Of a stretch of DNA of 7,430 nucleotides, positions 1 through 6,837 are shown in pieces. The DNA comes from Planctomycetaceae bacterium (GTDB lineage: Bacteria > Planctomycetota > Planctomycetia > Planctomycetales > Planctomycetaceae), in contig JALWSL010000206.1 in NCBI GenBank assembly GCA_027080405.1, forward strand, positions 1 through 7,430, in the 5' to 3' direction. The notes below the pieces were generated by a model, which saw only the letters and a list, made by a program, of their open reading frames with translations, ran no database searches and had not been told where the DNA came from. Position numbers and translations under genes: made by a program. The stretch's first letter is position 1; each line of letters starts with the position of its first letter.

Positions 1-1
1 A

Positions 2-1105
2 GTCCCGACACCAATTGAGGGGGATACATTGCAGGTCAGCGATGGGGGAGTGTTGATGCAACCGAAGCTGGCATCGAGCAGAACGGCAATGACGACGGAA
101 TCGGAAGTCAGCCCGGAAACCCGCAAGCTGCTGACCGAATTGCAACAACTCGACGCGAAGGCACCGACTCCCCAATCTTCTGCAGAGGAATTGGCCCGAT
201 ACAACAGCAAACGAGTCGAGGTTCTGCGGGGGTTGCTGGCCACTTCAAAAACGGAACAGGAACGGACGCAATGGCTGACACAAATGATTGACGGTCTGGC
301 CGCCGCGGTTCAAACGGGAAAATACAGAGTAGGAGCCGGTCAGTTGGCGTCCATCGAGGCAGACTTGAAAAAACAACGCCCGGATTCCGATTTGATCCCC
401 TATGTTACCTATAGAAGATTACTGGCCGATTACAGTCTCCGCTTGCAGGATTCCGCCGCCGATAGCACCAAAAGTGCGGAGTTACAGAAATGGTGGGTGG
501 AACAGTTGAGAACATTCGTTACCACTTACCCCAAGGCAAAAGATTCGGCAGATGCGTTACTGCAATTGGCGATATTCGAAGAGTTCTCCGGAGAGGTCGA
601 GAAGGCAAAAAAGTGGTATGAAAACCTTTTGGCCAATCATCCTGCTACCGATGCAGGTAAAAGAGCCCGGGGAGCGCTGAAACGGCTCAATATGGTCGGC
701 AAATCATTCCAGTTGAAAGGAACCGGTCTCGACGGCAAGCCCCTTGATGTGGCCAGTTACCGGGGCAAAGCGGTTCTTGTCATTTTCTGGGCTACCTGGT
801 GCCAACCATGTACGGAAGACCTGCCACAACTGAAAGCCCTGTACGACAAATATCGGGCAAAGGGCTTTGAGATTATCGGCGTCAACCTCGATACCCAAAA
901 AGCGGGCATCGCTCCTTACATCGCCCAGCACGGCAATAACTGGCGACATCTGGCAGAACCGGGAGGACTGGAGGGCCGGGCTGCGATCGATTTTGGCATC
1001 ATTTCCGTGCCGACCATGTTTCTCGTCGACCAACAGGGAAAGGTGGTCAGCAACTCGACATCGATCGAGGATTTGAAAGAACAACTTCCCGAACTGCTGG
1101 ATTGA
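2..1105 (+). CDS. TlpA-like thioredoxin-fold protein with helical N-terminal region (5' end outside the window)
   Basis: Probable exported or membrane-anchored thiol-disulfide oxidoreductase of the TlpA/ResA/AhpC-TSA type. The frame is open from base 2, so the real start and any signal peptide or lipobox probably lie upstream. The TTG at 29 and the ATGs at 56 and 89 are internal candidates without a convincing ribosome binding site. About 220 residues rich in charged helices come first; a stretch near 540-690 (ADALLQLAIFEEFSGEVEKA) looks like one or two TPR-type helical hairpins. The C-terminal 130 residues are a thioredoxin domain: a beta-hairpin with GLDGKPLDVASYRGK, then VIFWATWCQPC with the redox pair CxxC at bases 797-811, and the cis-proline region SVPTMFLVDQQGKVV. 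Such proteins reduce or isomerise disulfides, for example in cytochrome c maturation, but the partner is unknown here. The next gene on the same strand is 130 bp away, so they need not be co-transcribed. Family call is firm, role is inference. Confidence 0.88.
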   Translation, partial: VPTPIEGDTLQVSDGGVLMQPKLASSRTAMTTESEVSPETRKLLTELQQLDAKAPTPQSSAEELARYNSKRVEVLRGLLATSKTEQERTQWLTQMIDGLAAAVQTGKYRVGAGQLASIEADLKKQRPDSDLIPYVTYRRLLADYSLRLQDSAADSTKSAELQKWWVEQLRTFVTTYPKAKDSADALLQLAIFEEFSGEVEKAKKWYENLLANHPATDAGKRARGALKRLNMVGKSFQLKGTGLDGKPLDVASYRGKAVLVIFWATWCQPCTEDLPQLKALYDKYRAKGFEIIGVNLDTQKAGIAPYIAQHGNNWRHLAEPGGLEGRAAIDFGIISVPTMFLVDQQGKVVSNSTSIEDLKEQLPELLD

Positions 1106-1235
1106 AAGGAGTATTGGATTGTCCCCGGAGGCAGATTTCAATATCGTGCGTTTATACTGGATATCCTTTCCTGATGTGCGGCAACAGAGCCCGTGACGCC
1201 AAACGTAAAGATTTAACCATTAATCATACAGAACC
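1106..1235 (+). other. Intergenic leader before the dnaA-like gene
   Basis: This 130 bp gap presumably carries the promoter of the downstream dnaA-like gene. A -10-like TATACT sits at 1153-1158 and the last 30 bases are A+T rich, but no matching -35 box at 16-18 bp was found. The short palindrome GGATATCC follows at about 1159-1166. No Shine-Dalgarno sequence precedes the ATG at 1236 (the preceding bases are CATACAGAACC). I saw no TTATCCACA-type DnaA box and no intrinsic terminator for the upstream gene. Confidence 0.35.
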
Positions 1236-2255
1236 ATGAGTGCACAATTCGAGCACTCCCTGTTAAGCCTGCCGGAAAACCATTTTGCCCAGGCGGCACT
1301 GGAAAGGCTTCTGGGGACCGATCCCGATTTCTCACCACGACTGGTTTACCTGTTTGGTCCGGCCGGTGTCGGCAAATCCCATCTTGTTGTTGAGCAGGTT
1401 CGGCTGTTTCTTGAAACTTATGAAGGTGTCCAGTATCGCCTGCTTCCGCTCTACGAGTTTGCAACGCTGAATCTTGAAGCCTCATCATCCGGGACGTTCC
1501 AGCTTCTTGAACAGATTCAGGATCTGGATTTAATTGTTCTGGAAGAACTGCACTGCATCGAAAACCAGTCCTGGCTTCAGAAAAAACTGGTGATCCTTCT
1601 TGATGAATTGCTGCAGAATGAAACCCGCGTCATTCTGACGAGCCAGCTCGCAATTGGAGAAATGCAACAGGCGATTCCCAAGCTGGTCAGTCGATGTCAT
1701 GGGGGAATTACTTCTTCGATCGCGCTTCCTTCGGAGCAGAGTCGGATCAGTCTGTTGCAGCACTTTGCAGAACACCACAACTTTCAGCTTCCCGCCGACG
1801 CCGCTCTGGAGTTGGCCAGAAAACTGCCCGTCAGCCCGCGCGAATTGTTGGGCGTCATTCTCCAACTGGAGGCGATTCACCAGTTTGAACAGACCGAGAT
1901 CACCCTGGAGGTTGTCAAAAACTTTCTGGAACTGCACGAAACGCCGAACCGGTTGTCGCTTGCACAAATCACCAACGCTGTTGCCAAAGAGTTTCGGGTT
2001 ACCGCAAAAGGGATTCGTTCCGAAACCCGCGAACAGCAATTTCTGATTCCCAGACAGGTCGGCATGTATCTTTCCAGGAAAATGATGCGGGCCAACTACG
2101 CGGAAATCGGTCACTTTTATGGCGGACGTTCCCACAGTACCGTCATGCACGCCTGCAAAAGCCTCCAGGAAAAAATAAAACATAACTCCGAACTTGAATA
2201 CCGGATCGTTCAACTGAAACGGCAACTCCAGGGCTATCCCGGTAAACCGAAATAG
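1236..2255 (+). CDS. dnaA: DnaA-family replication initiator, short form lacking domains I-II
   Basis: A 339-residue ATP-binding, DNA-binding protein with the architecture of DnaA domains III and IV. The AAA+ domain begins almost at the N-terminus: Walker A GPAGVGKS at 41-48, Walker B LIVLEE at 99-104, sensor I RVILTSQ at 131-137, a box VII-like arginine in LVSRCHGG (R153), and sensor II in SPRELLG (R202). Domain IV covers about 238-330, with IPRQVGMYLSRK at 271-282 and the DnaA signature GGRSHSTVMHAC at 296-307. The 50-90-residue domain I and the linker found in typical 440-470-residue DnaA proteins are absent. The start is secure on the upstream side because an in-frame TAA lies at 1221-1223. 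The Walker B acids are EE rather than DD, and the basic SKRRSR stretch of E. coli domain IV corresponds to SETREQ here. Domain IV separates it from Hda, which lacks it. Whether it is the sole initiator or a paralogue cannot be told; dnaN and gyrB are not adjacent. Confidence 0.88.
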   Translation: MSAQFEHSLLSLPENHFAQAALERLLGTDPDFSPRLVYLFGPAGVGKSHLVVEQVRLFLETYEGVQYRLLPLYEFATLNLEASSSGTFQLLEQIQDLDLIVLEELHCIENQSWLQKKLVILLDELLQNETRVILTSQLAIGEMQQAIPKLVSRCHGGITSSIALPSEQSRISLLQHFAEHHNFQLPADAALELARKLPVSPRELLGVILQLEAIHQFEQTEITLEVVKNFLELHETPNRLSLAQITNAVAKEFRVTAKGIRSETREQQFLIPRQVGMYLSRKMMRANYAEIGHFYGGRSHSTVMHACKSLQEKIKHNSELEYRIVQLKRQLQGYPGKPK

Positions 2256-2340
2256 TCATCGAACAGATATTCGTCGAACAGATGAGCCATCGAACAGGAA
2301 TGATCCGACAATCCGACAGAAAAAAGAAGAAGGCGAATTG
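2256..2340 (+). repeat. Short direct repeats in the dnaA-rlmB gap
   Basis: The 85 bp spacer holds three copies of TCGAACAG at 2259-2266, 2274-2281 and 2290-2297, spaced 15 and 16 bp apart; the first two extend to TCGAACAGAT. Right after them ATCCGACA occurs twice in exact tandem (2303-2310 and 2311-2318). The rest is a purine-rich run leading into the ribosome binding site of the next gene. The repeats could be protein-binding sites or the product of slippage; nothing in the sequence decides this. Confidence 0.7.
2326..2333 (+). promoter_or_regulatory. Ribosome binding site of rlmB
   Basis: GAAGAAGG lies 7 bases before the ATG at 2341 but only 4 bases before the in-frame TTG at 2338. The spacing favours the ATG as the start. 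Confidence 0.6.
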
Positions 2341-3144
2341 ATGCCCCGGGGCGCTACTTTTCGCGGGCAACCGCTACTGGCCAATCATCAGAAAAGCTGG
2401 TTATGGGGAACCATTCCCGTTTGGGAAACCCTTCATGCCAGCCGTTGGCCTGTTTATGAATTGGTCCTCAGCACCAACGCCAGCCAGCCCATTCATGAAA
2501 AATGCCGGGAAATGGCAAGGAAAAATGGCATCCCTGTCCGGCAGGAGAGTTCTGCGCGATTGAAACAGCTTTGCGGGGCGAAGGATCATCAGGGGATCCT
2601 CGCGCTGATGGGGCCTTTCCCGTATGTTCCCTTGAAGCAGATTCTGAATTCGACAAACAGTGCTGCTACTGGCAGCGGGGCTACTGGTGATGTTATCGTC
2701 GTACTGGATCGCCTGCAGGATCCATTCAATGTCGGAGCGATCGTCCGTAGTGCCGCCGCCTTGGGGGCACAGGGGCTGGTTTTGGGAACCGATTCGCAGG
2801 TCGGAATTACTTCCCACGTTGCCCGCAGTTCAGTGGGAACGGTCAATCAGATACCGATCTGCCGGATCAAATCACTACGTTCAGCGATTGAGGAACTTGG
2901 TCGGAACCAGTATCAGATCCTCGCCGCAACGCTCGATGCAACAACACCTGTTGCAGAAATCCATCCGCAACACTCCTCCCAGCGCCGACGGTACGCCATC
3001 ATCATCGGCAATGAAGCAAGCGGAGTCTCGCCAGATCTCATCGGACAGTGCGATACGGAAATTGCCATTCCGATGAAGGGAACCGCCGAGTCCCTCAACG
3101 CCGCGGTTGCTGCGGGAATTATTCTGTATGAACTGACCCGGTAA
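2341..3144 (+). CDS. rlmB: TrmH/SpoU-family rRNA 2'-O-methyltransferase, probably RlmB (23S rRNA Gm2251)
   Basis: A 267-residue SPOUT-class enzyme that uses S-adenosylmethionine to methylate a ribose 2'-OH. In E. coli RlmB the target is G2251 in the peptidyl-transferase P loop of 23S rRNA. The N-terminal substrate-binding domain has the pattern LWGTIPVWETL (residues 21-31) and ends with KDHQGILA (81-88), close to AVHQGIIA of E. coli RlmB. A low-complexity linker (about 103-117, with ATG-type repeats) leads into the catalytic domain. Motif 1 is LDRLQDPFNVGAIVRSA (122-138, key N130 and R136), motif 2 is IIGNEASGVS (221-230, key E225), and motif 3 is IPMKGTAESLNAAVAAGI (243-260, key S251 and N253), which forms the knot that binds the cofactor. 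Length is near the family norm (about 240-270). Other TrmH-like targets, such as tRNA G18 or another rRNA site, cannot be excluded. It lies 85 bp after the dnaA-like gene on the same strand and converges with the next gene. Confidence 0.87.
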   Translation: MPRGATFRGQPLLANHQKSWLWGTIPVWETLHASRWPVYELVLSTNASQPIHEKCREMARKNGIPVRQESSARLKQLCGAKDHQGILALMGPFPYVPLKQILNSTNSAATGSGATGDVIVVLDRLQDPFNVGAIVRSAAALGAQGLVLGTDSQVGITSHVARSSVGTVNQIPICRIKSLRSAIEELGRNQYQILAATLDATTPVAEIHPQHSSQRRRYAIIIGNEASGVSPDLIGQCDTEIAIPMKGTAESLNAAVAAGIILYELTR

Positions 3145-3167
3145 ACAGGATCACAATCATTCCGGAA

Positions 3168-4199
3168 CTACAGCAATTCCTGGATGATACTGAGATACCA
3201 GAACATGATGCTGAAGACGATGAAAATGATGAAGCCGGCAACAAGCAGCCAGACAAGCCAGCCTAGCGCCGCTGCAAGAGTTGCAAGGGAGCGTCTGGCC
3301 TGATCTTCGAATTGTGGCCCCAGACGATGGAGCGTTTCCGGAACGGTTCCGGATGTTTCGCCGACGTGGATCATTTCAATCACGTCCGCAGGAAACAGAC
3401 GGGATTCGCGCAACGCTTCGGTTACGGTATCTCCCTGCTTGATCCAGTAGATAACACGCGGCCCCTGCTCGATGAAGGCTCCGTTGTTGGTTGCCCGCAT
3501 CGATGCTTCAATGCTTTCGTCGACCGGCATCCCGGCTTCCTGTGTCAAATGATAGGCCCAGGAAAATCGGGCGATGGCAAATGACTGCATACAGCGGCCA
3601 AGCACCGGGATTTTCATCAACAGATGATCCAGATATTTCTGTCCTGCTAATGAAGCTCTCAGAAATCGATAGATCAGAAACAGAACAAACAGCGTTCCAA
3701 AAACTGAACCGAGCCAGATGAAAGCTCCACTGGTTCCGGTCAACCCCCAGCCAAGTACATCGATCGGTTCGCCACCCCGTAAATCGGCAATCCAGCCCAG
3801 CAGAAAGATAAGCCCCGCAATAACAAACACCGCCATCACAAACTGAAAGACCGGCCAGGCAATCGCACCGTAGAAATTCTTCCGCATGCGGATCAGGTTT
3901 TCGTAATGCTCGGCCAACCCCTTCAGGATTTCAGGCAGCGAGCCAGTCTGTTCGGCCACACTGACCATCTCCACCATCAAATCGGGGAAGACGTCGCTTT
4001 CCTTCATCGCGGTGGATATATCCGAACCGGAATCGAGTTCTTCCCGAATGACGTAAACAGCCCGGCGAAGGGCAGGGTGCGATCCCTTTTCCCCCGCAAT
4101 TTGAAACGCCTTACGGGCGGAAACTCCGGTTTCCAACAGCGTACTGAGCGAACGACAGAAAACAGCCAGAGACTTCAACGGCAGCGTACGGCTTAACAT
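3168..4199 (-). CDS. Type II secretion system F / type IV pilus PilC family inner-membrane protein (GspF-like)
   Basis: A 343-residue polytopic protein of the T2SSF family, the inner-membrane platform that links the assembly ATPase (GspE/PilB) to pseudopilus or pilus assembly. Two homologous cytoplasmic helical domains are visible at about 8-110 and 205-305. They match in internal motifs: TGVSARKAF against AGMPVDESI, and FPDLMVEMVSVAEQTGSLPE (71-90) against FPADVIEMIHVGETSGTVPE (269-288). Three hydrophobic segments lie near 112-136, 157-180 and 310-335, as in GspF/PilC. The length is somewhat below the usual ~400, because the N-terminal extension is short. The start ATG is supported by AGGGA 6 bases upstream. 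No gspE, gspG or pilin gene is next to it, so it is an isolated member here. Whether it serves secretion, pili or a planctomycete-specific machine is unknown. Confidence 0.9.
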   Translation of the reverse strand: MLSRTLPLKSLAVFCRSLSTLLETGVSARKAFQIAGEKGSHPALRRAVYVIREELDSGSDISTAMKESDVFPDLMVEMVSVAEQTGSLPEILKGLAEHYENLIRMRKNFYGAIAWPVFQFVMAVFVIAGLIFLLGWIADLRGGEPIDVLGWGLTGTSGAFIWLGSVFGTLFVLFLIYRFLRASLAGQKYLDHLLMKIPVLGRCMQSFAIARFSWAYHLTQEAGMPVDESIEASMRATNNGAFIEQGPRVIYWIKQGDTVTEALRESRLFPADVIEMIHVGETSGTVPETLHRLGPQFEDQARRSLATLAAALGWLVWLLVAGFIIFIVFSIMFWYLSIIQELL

Positions 4200-4205
4200 G
4201 GCATG

Positions 4206-4210
4206 TCCCT
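4206..4210 (-). promoter_or_regulatory. Ribosome binding site of the GspF-like gene
   Basis: The - strand reads AGGGA, then six bases, then the ATG at 4199. This supports the chosen start. Confidence 0.55.
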
Positions 4211-4212
4211 GG

Positions 4213-4225
4213 GAAAACAGTTTTC
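4213..4225. promoter_or_regulatory. Tight perfect palindrome just upstream of the GspF-like gene
   Basis: GAAAAC-A-GTTTTC is a perfect 6+1+6 inverted repeat ending 14 bp before the start codon and abutting the ribosome binding site. The one-base spacer makes a stable RNA hairpin unlikely, so if it is functional it would be a dimeric repressor operator. No binding protein is recognised. The rest of the 126 bp gap between this gene and btaB shows no clear promoter or terminator. Confidence 0.35.
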
Positions 4226-4325
4226 ATTGATACACACGATCAAGATTACCAACCGCTTTCACACCGGGTCAAGATACAGCGCCTCATTTGTTTCCGTGTC
4301 CCTGTTTGTGTCGGTTCGATGAAGG

Positions 4326-5120
4326 TCAATCGTCCGTATCGGCCAGTTTTTCCGATTTGCATCCTTCCGTTTCACGCCCTTCCGGTTTACGTCCCAGAAA
4401 GATGTAATGGGGTGCGCGAATCAGGGGCATGAACGGAACCTTGCCCCGGCGTTCTTCCAGACGGATCGGTTCAAATTTGCTGAGCAAAAAGGGGAGATGA
4501 TCACTACTTAAAAAAACATTATCCATCGCAAACCAGGTTGTCCAGAACGTCCGCGTACTCCAGGGGTGTTTGCGCATCCCTTCCGCCGGGTATTTTCGGG
4601 CTACATAAAAATCGACGATGCCGATCACGCCGCCCGGTTTGAGGATGCGGTACGCATTTTCTATCGCCGCGAACCAGTCGGGGATCATCGTCAGGGAATA
4701 CGAAAAGGTGACGACATCAGCCGTTCCTTCCCCTGGCGTGAATTTGGTCGCATCTGCATGAACGGGAATAACGTTATCCCAATGATGGTGTTCGATCCGC
4801 TTGTCGGCCATGTCCAATAACGGCTGACACAGATCGACCTGATAGACCCGTTTGAGTCTCTTGATCGAATCCGCGACATGCTCGGCGTTGGCTCCCGTTC
4901 CCGCTCCCAAATCGACCCAAACGCCTTCATCGGGAAAAACAATCGATTCCAGCATCTCCTCACGACCGTGCAGCAACCGCTTGCGAAAACCATCGTAATC
5001 GCCCGCCTGCCCCTTGTAGAAACTTTCCAGCCGTTCCTGATGCGTTTTACCCCGTACCCGATTCACCAGAAGATGCCAAAGGACGCGAATATTTGAACGG
5101 GCGGACTGAACGATAGACAT
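4326..5120 (-). CDS. btaB: BtaB-like S-adenosylmethionine-dependent N-methyltransferase (betaine lipid synthesis)
   Basis: A 264-residue class I methyltransferase that most likely trimethylates diacylglycerylhomoserine to the betaine lipid DGTS, using three S-adenosylmethionine molecules. Motif I is [12 protein letters not shown] (69-80), the acid that binds the ribose hydroxyls is probably D96 in [18 protein letters not shown] (121-125) follows, and [11 protein letters not shown] (139-149) with [21 protein letters not shown] (158-178) form motifs IV to VI. The [11 protein letters not shown] and GIVDFYVA signatures resemble BtaB and the methyltransferase half of eukaryotic BTA1. The N-terminus (about 8-20) is mildly hydrophobic, fitting a membrane-associated enzyme, and the last 20 residues are a charged tail. 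It is longer than the roughly 200-residue BtaB of Rhodobacter. No Shine-Dalgarno sequence is evident before the ATG. It follows btaA on the same strand after 137 bp, which strongly supports the assignment. By domain alone it could be another lipid or quinone methyltransferase. Confidence 0.85.
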   Translation of the reverse strand: MSIVQSARSNIRVLWHLLVNRVRGKTHQERLESFYKGQAGDYDGFRKRLLHGREEMLESIVFPDEGVWVDLGAGTGANAEHVADSIKRLKRVYQVDLCQPLLDMADKRIEHHHWDNVIPVHADATKFTPGEGTADVVTFSYSLTMIPDWFAAIENAYRILKPGGVIGIVDFYVARKYPAEGMRKHPWSTRTFWTTWFAMDNVFLSSDHLPFLLSKFEPIRLEERRGKVPFMPLIRAPHYIFLGRKPEGRETEGCKSEKLADTDD

Positions 5121-5170
5121 GTCGAGATGAACTTATAAAAGGCCGTCGTTTAGTGTGATTGCAGGGCACA

Positions 5171-5197
5171 TTGCAATGCACTGAGGGGTGCATGCAA
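5171..5197. repeat. Inverted repeat with hairpin potential between btaA and btaB
   Basis: TTGCAATGCAC (5171-5181) and GTGCATGCAA (5188-5197) pair as a 10 bp stem with one bulged base around a 6-base loop. On the btaA-btaB transcript it lies between the two genes, about 50 to 77 bases before the btaB start. No U-tract follows on the - strand, so it does not look like a standard intrinsic terminator. It may be an RNA-processing or stability element, or an operator. Confidence 0.5.
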
Positions 5198-5224
5198 ATT
5201 CTGCGCATTTGATTTACGTGTTCA

Positions 5225-5244
5225 GGATGCGTCATGATGCATCC
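5225..5244. repeat. Second inverted repeat just after the btaA stop
   Basis: GGATGC (5225-5230) and GCATCC (5239-5244) form a perfect 6 bp stem around an 8-base loop, 13 bp after the btaA stop codon on the - strand. On the + strand it is followed by CGTTTTT, so a terminator reading would point toward the + strand, where no gene ends. On the - strand the T-run is missing. Function is uncertain. Confidence 0.4.
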
Positions 5245-5257
5245 CGTTTTTCCAATC

Positions 5258-6550
5258 TTACGATTCAACCGTTTCGAGTTGTGTATCCTGAGCTGTTTCT
5301 GATGGAGCATTGCTTTGCAGATGCGCGATGTAGAAACAGCCATAGGTGTGAACGCGATCGACCGGGTGCAACTCTTTCGCCAGTTCTGTTTGATACTGGA
5401 GGATGTCTCCCAGTTGGCAATCAACTCCCTGATAGTTCACTTCGATCGGATCAACAAAATCGACTTCCAGCCCCGCACTTCGCCATAGAAAACGGGCGTT
5501 CGGGGCAGCACGGTTGAGCATCTCCTGCCATTCTTCAGCCAGAATATCTTTCCGCACATCAGCGAGCCAATCCATGTGATCCAGCAGAACATAGCGCGAA
5601 ATTTCGACCTCTTTGTTTTCCCGCAGGAATCCGAGAATGGTGTTGGTGTGAGTGCTGATGCGGTCGATCAAGCCTCCTTTGAGTTTCTCGAAATTTTCTT
5701 CCTTGAGATATTCCGGGCAACAATCCTTGCGATATTTTCCGGTGAGATAGACGTGCCAGAAGTAATTGTCCTGCAGAGGAAGTTTCGTGAAAACCGTTTC
5801 GAGGGAATCGACGATGAACTGCAGGATTCCGCCCGGATAACCGCGATCCAGTTGACGCCGTTGTGCGCGAGGCACCCCCAGCATCGCCAGCGTCATGTCC
5901 CGTCGCATCGCGAATTTCAAAAACGGTGTCCACAGGGTATCGCCCAGTTTATAGCGATCGTAAATTTCCTTCTGTTCCTCAACCGATTTGGCTGCGAGCA
6001 GTTCATCCACCGCCGGACGAAGCTTTTTGATGCGATCAACATAGAATTTGATCAATCTCGCAAAGGTTCCTGATGACCCATAGTAATAGAAACTGGGCCG
6101 TAACCCGCGTCCCGAAAACATGCTGGCCCGTTTATCCCAATACGAGCGGGCGGAATGCGAAAGATGCCGGGCGATCTTTTCCTTGTAGATATTCTTGAAG
6201 TTGGGCAGATGCCCTTCGCCGAACATCTGGAAGAACTGTTCGAAATCGAGTTCCCGTATCGCTGCCAGTTTCAATTCCAGTAAAGCATTCTGGCGGGGGT
6301 TGACATCAACGGCGTGTACATGTTTCGGCTCTTTAATCGCATAATCGAGTGCATTGCAACCGGCTGATGTAATGACCATCACGGTATCATCGGGTGTCAG
6401 TTCGAGTGCAACATGATCCAGTCGCGGATCTTCCCAGCAGGTGTTGTACACCAGATTGTTCTGATGCACGAGGTTGAACCACGTTTTGCTCAGTTTGTCA
6501 AAATTCAGGCGTCTGCTTTTTTTGACAGTTTTTTGTTCGTTCTGCTGCAT
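5258..6550 (-). CDS. btaA: BtaA, S-adenosylmethionine:diacylglycerol 3-amino-3-carboxypropyltransferase (DUF3419)
   Basis: A 430-residue DUF3419-family enzyme for the first step of betaine lipid synthesis. It transfers the 3-amino-3-carboxypropyl group of S-adenosylmethionine to the free hydroxyl of diacylglycerol, giving diacylglycerylhomoserine. Diagnostic features are [14 protein letters not shown] (32-45), a Rossmann-like cofactor site [12 protein letters not shown] (59-70) followed by the acid in HAVDVNP (79-85), the aromatic [12 protein letters not shown] (153-164), and [12 protein letters not shown] (318-329) near the C-terminal part. The length matches bacterial BtaA (about 400-420) plus a short charged N-terminus and an acidic tail. 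No signal peptide or clear membrane helix is seen, so it is probably a peripheral enzyme at the inner membrane. The start ATG at 6550 has only weak upstream purines (AGAGGG about 14 bases away). btaB follows on the same strand. In characterised bacteria this pathway is often raised by phosphate starvation; I saw no canonical Pho box upstream. Confidence 0.92.
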   Translation of the reverse strand: MQQNEQKTVKKSRRLNFDKLSKTWFNLVHQNNLVYNTCWEDPRLDHVALELTPDDTVMVITSAGCNALDYAIKEPKHVHAVDVNPRQNALLELKLAAIRELDFEQFFQMFGEGHLPNFKNIYKEKIARHLSHSARSYWDKRASMFSGRGLRPSFYYYGSSGTFARLIKFYVDRIKKLRPAVDELLAAKSVEEQKEIYDRYKLGDTLWTPFLKFAMRRDMTLAMLGVPRAQRRQLDRGYPGGILQFIVDSLETVFTKLPLQDNYFWHVYLTGKYRKDCCPEYLKEENFEKLKGGLIDRISTHTNTILGFLRENKEVEISRYVLLDHMDWLADVRKDILAEEWQEMLNRAAPNARFLWRSAGLEVDFVDPIEVNYQGVDCQLGDILQYQTELAKELHPVDRVHTYGCFYIAHLQSNAPSETAQDTQLETVES

Positions 6551-6837
6551 GGTTCCCGCTACACCCTCTTGCTACGCCGGTTATGCCCCATCGTCCGCCA
6601 TTCGCGAACCGTCTTGTGCCACTTTACGAAATTGTTTTCCAGGAAACAATCAACGGATGGAAACCGACAGAAAAACTCCCTTTTCTTCGCTGGTGTCGCA
6701 GTTTAACAGTCCGCAGTTTGCGTAAGTTCACATCAAAAGGATCTCACGAGGAAGATAACGCAAGGCAGCCTGCGAAAACCGTTCGCCTTTCTCCTGAGTT
6801 CCTGCCTGGCTTCTGGTGTTCACGATTGGAATTCAAG
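6551..6837 (-). other. 287 bp gap between the glycosyltransferase and btaA, probable btaA control region
   Basis: No convincing gene lies here; a 103-codon + strand frame crosses it but has no recognisable protein features and runs into the glycosyltransferase. It should hold the end of the glycosyltransferase transcript and the btaA promoter. Visible structure: a dyad at 6631-6650, an 8 bp direct repeat CGCAGTTT at 6697-6704 and 6712-6719 (15 bp period), and a weak bulged stem CGCAAGG/CCTGCG at 6759-6774. No clear -35/-10 pair, Pho box or U-tailed terminator was recognised. Confidence 0.4.
6631..6650. promoter_or_regulatory. Near-palindromic site upstream of btaA
   Basis: ATTGTTTTCC/AGGAAACAAT is a 20 bp dyad with 8 of 10 symmetric positions; the outer ATTGTTT...AAACAAT arms are perfect. 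It ends 81 bp before the btaA start. The size and symmetry suit a dimeric regulator, but no regulator family is recognised. Confidence 0.35.

Noticed and set aside
704..1141. - strand open frame opposite the thioredoxin domain
   Set aside because: Antisense shadow of a well-supported TlpA domain, with no protein motif of its own.
1530..2225. Long - strand open frame (231 codons) opposite the dnaA-like gene
   Set aside because: It lies wholly antisense to a gene with clear AAA+ and DnaA motifs, and its translation shows no recognisable domain; it reflects codon bias of the real gene.
2259..2318. Possible CRISPR array or DnaA-box cluster
   Set aside because: Repeat units are only 8-10 bp with 5-8 bp between them, far too short for CRISPR, and they do not match TTATCCACA-type boxes. 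They are kept only as short direct repeats.
2665..2687. GCTACTGG repeated twice 15 bp apart within rlmB
   Set aside because: It encodes the low-complexity linker between the two RlmB domains, which explains the repeat without a regulatory role.
5225..5251. Intrinsic terminator (6 bp stem followed by CGTTTTT on the + strand)
   Set aside because: The T-run is on the + strand, where no gene ends; the btaA transcript runs on the - strand and lacks a T-run after the stem.
5576..6073. 165-codon + strand frame inside btaA
   Set aside because: Antisense to conserved BtaA sequence; no ribosome binding site or domain.
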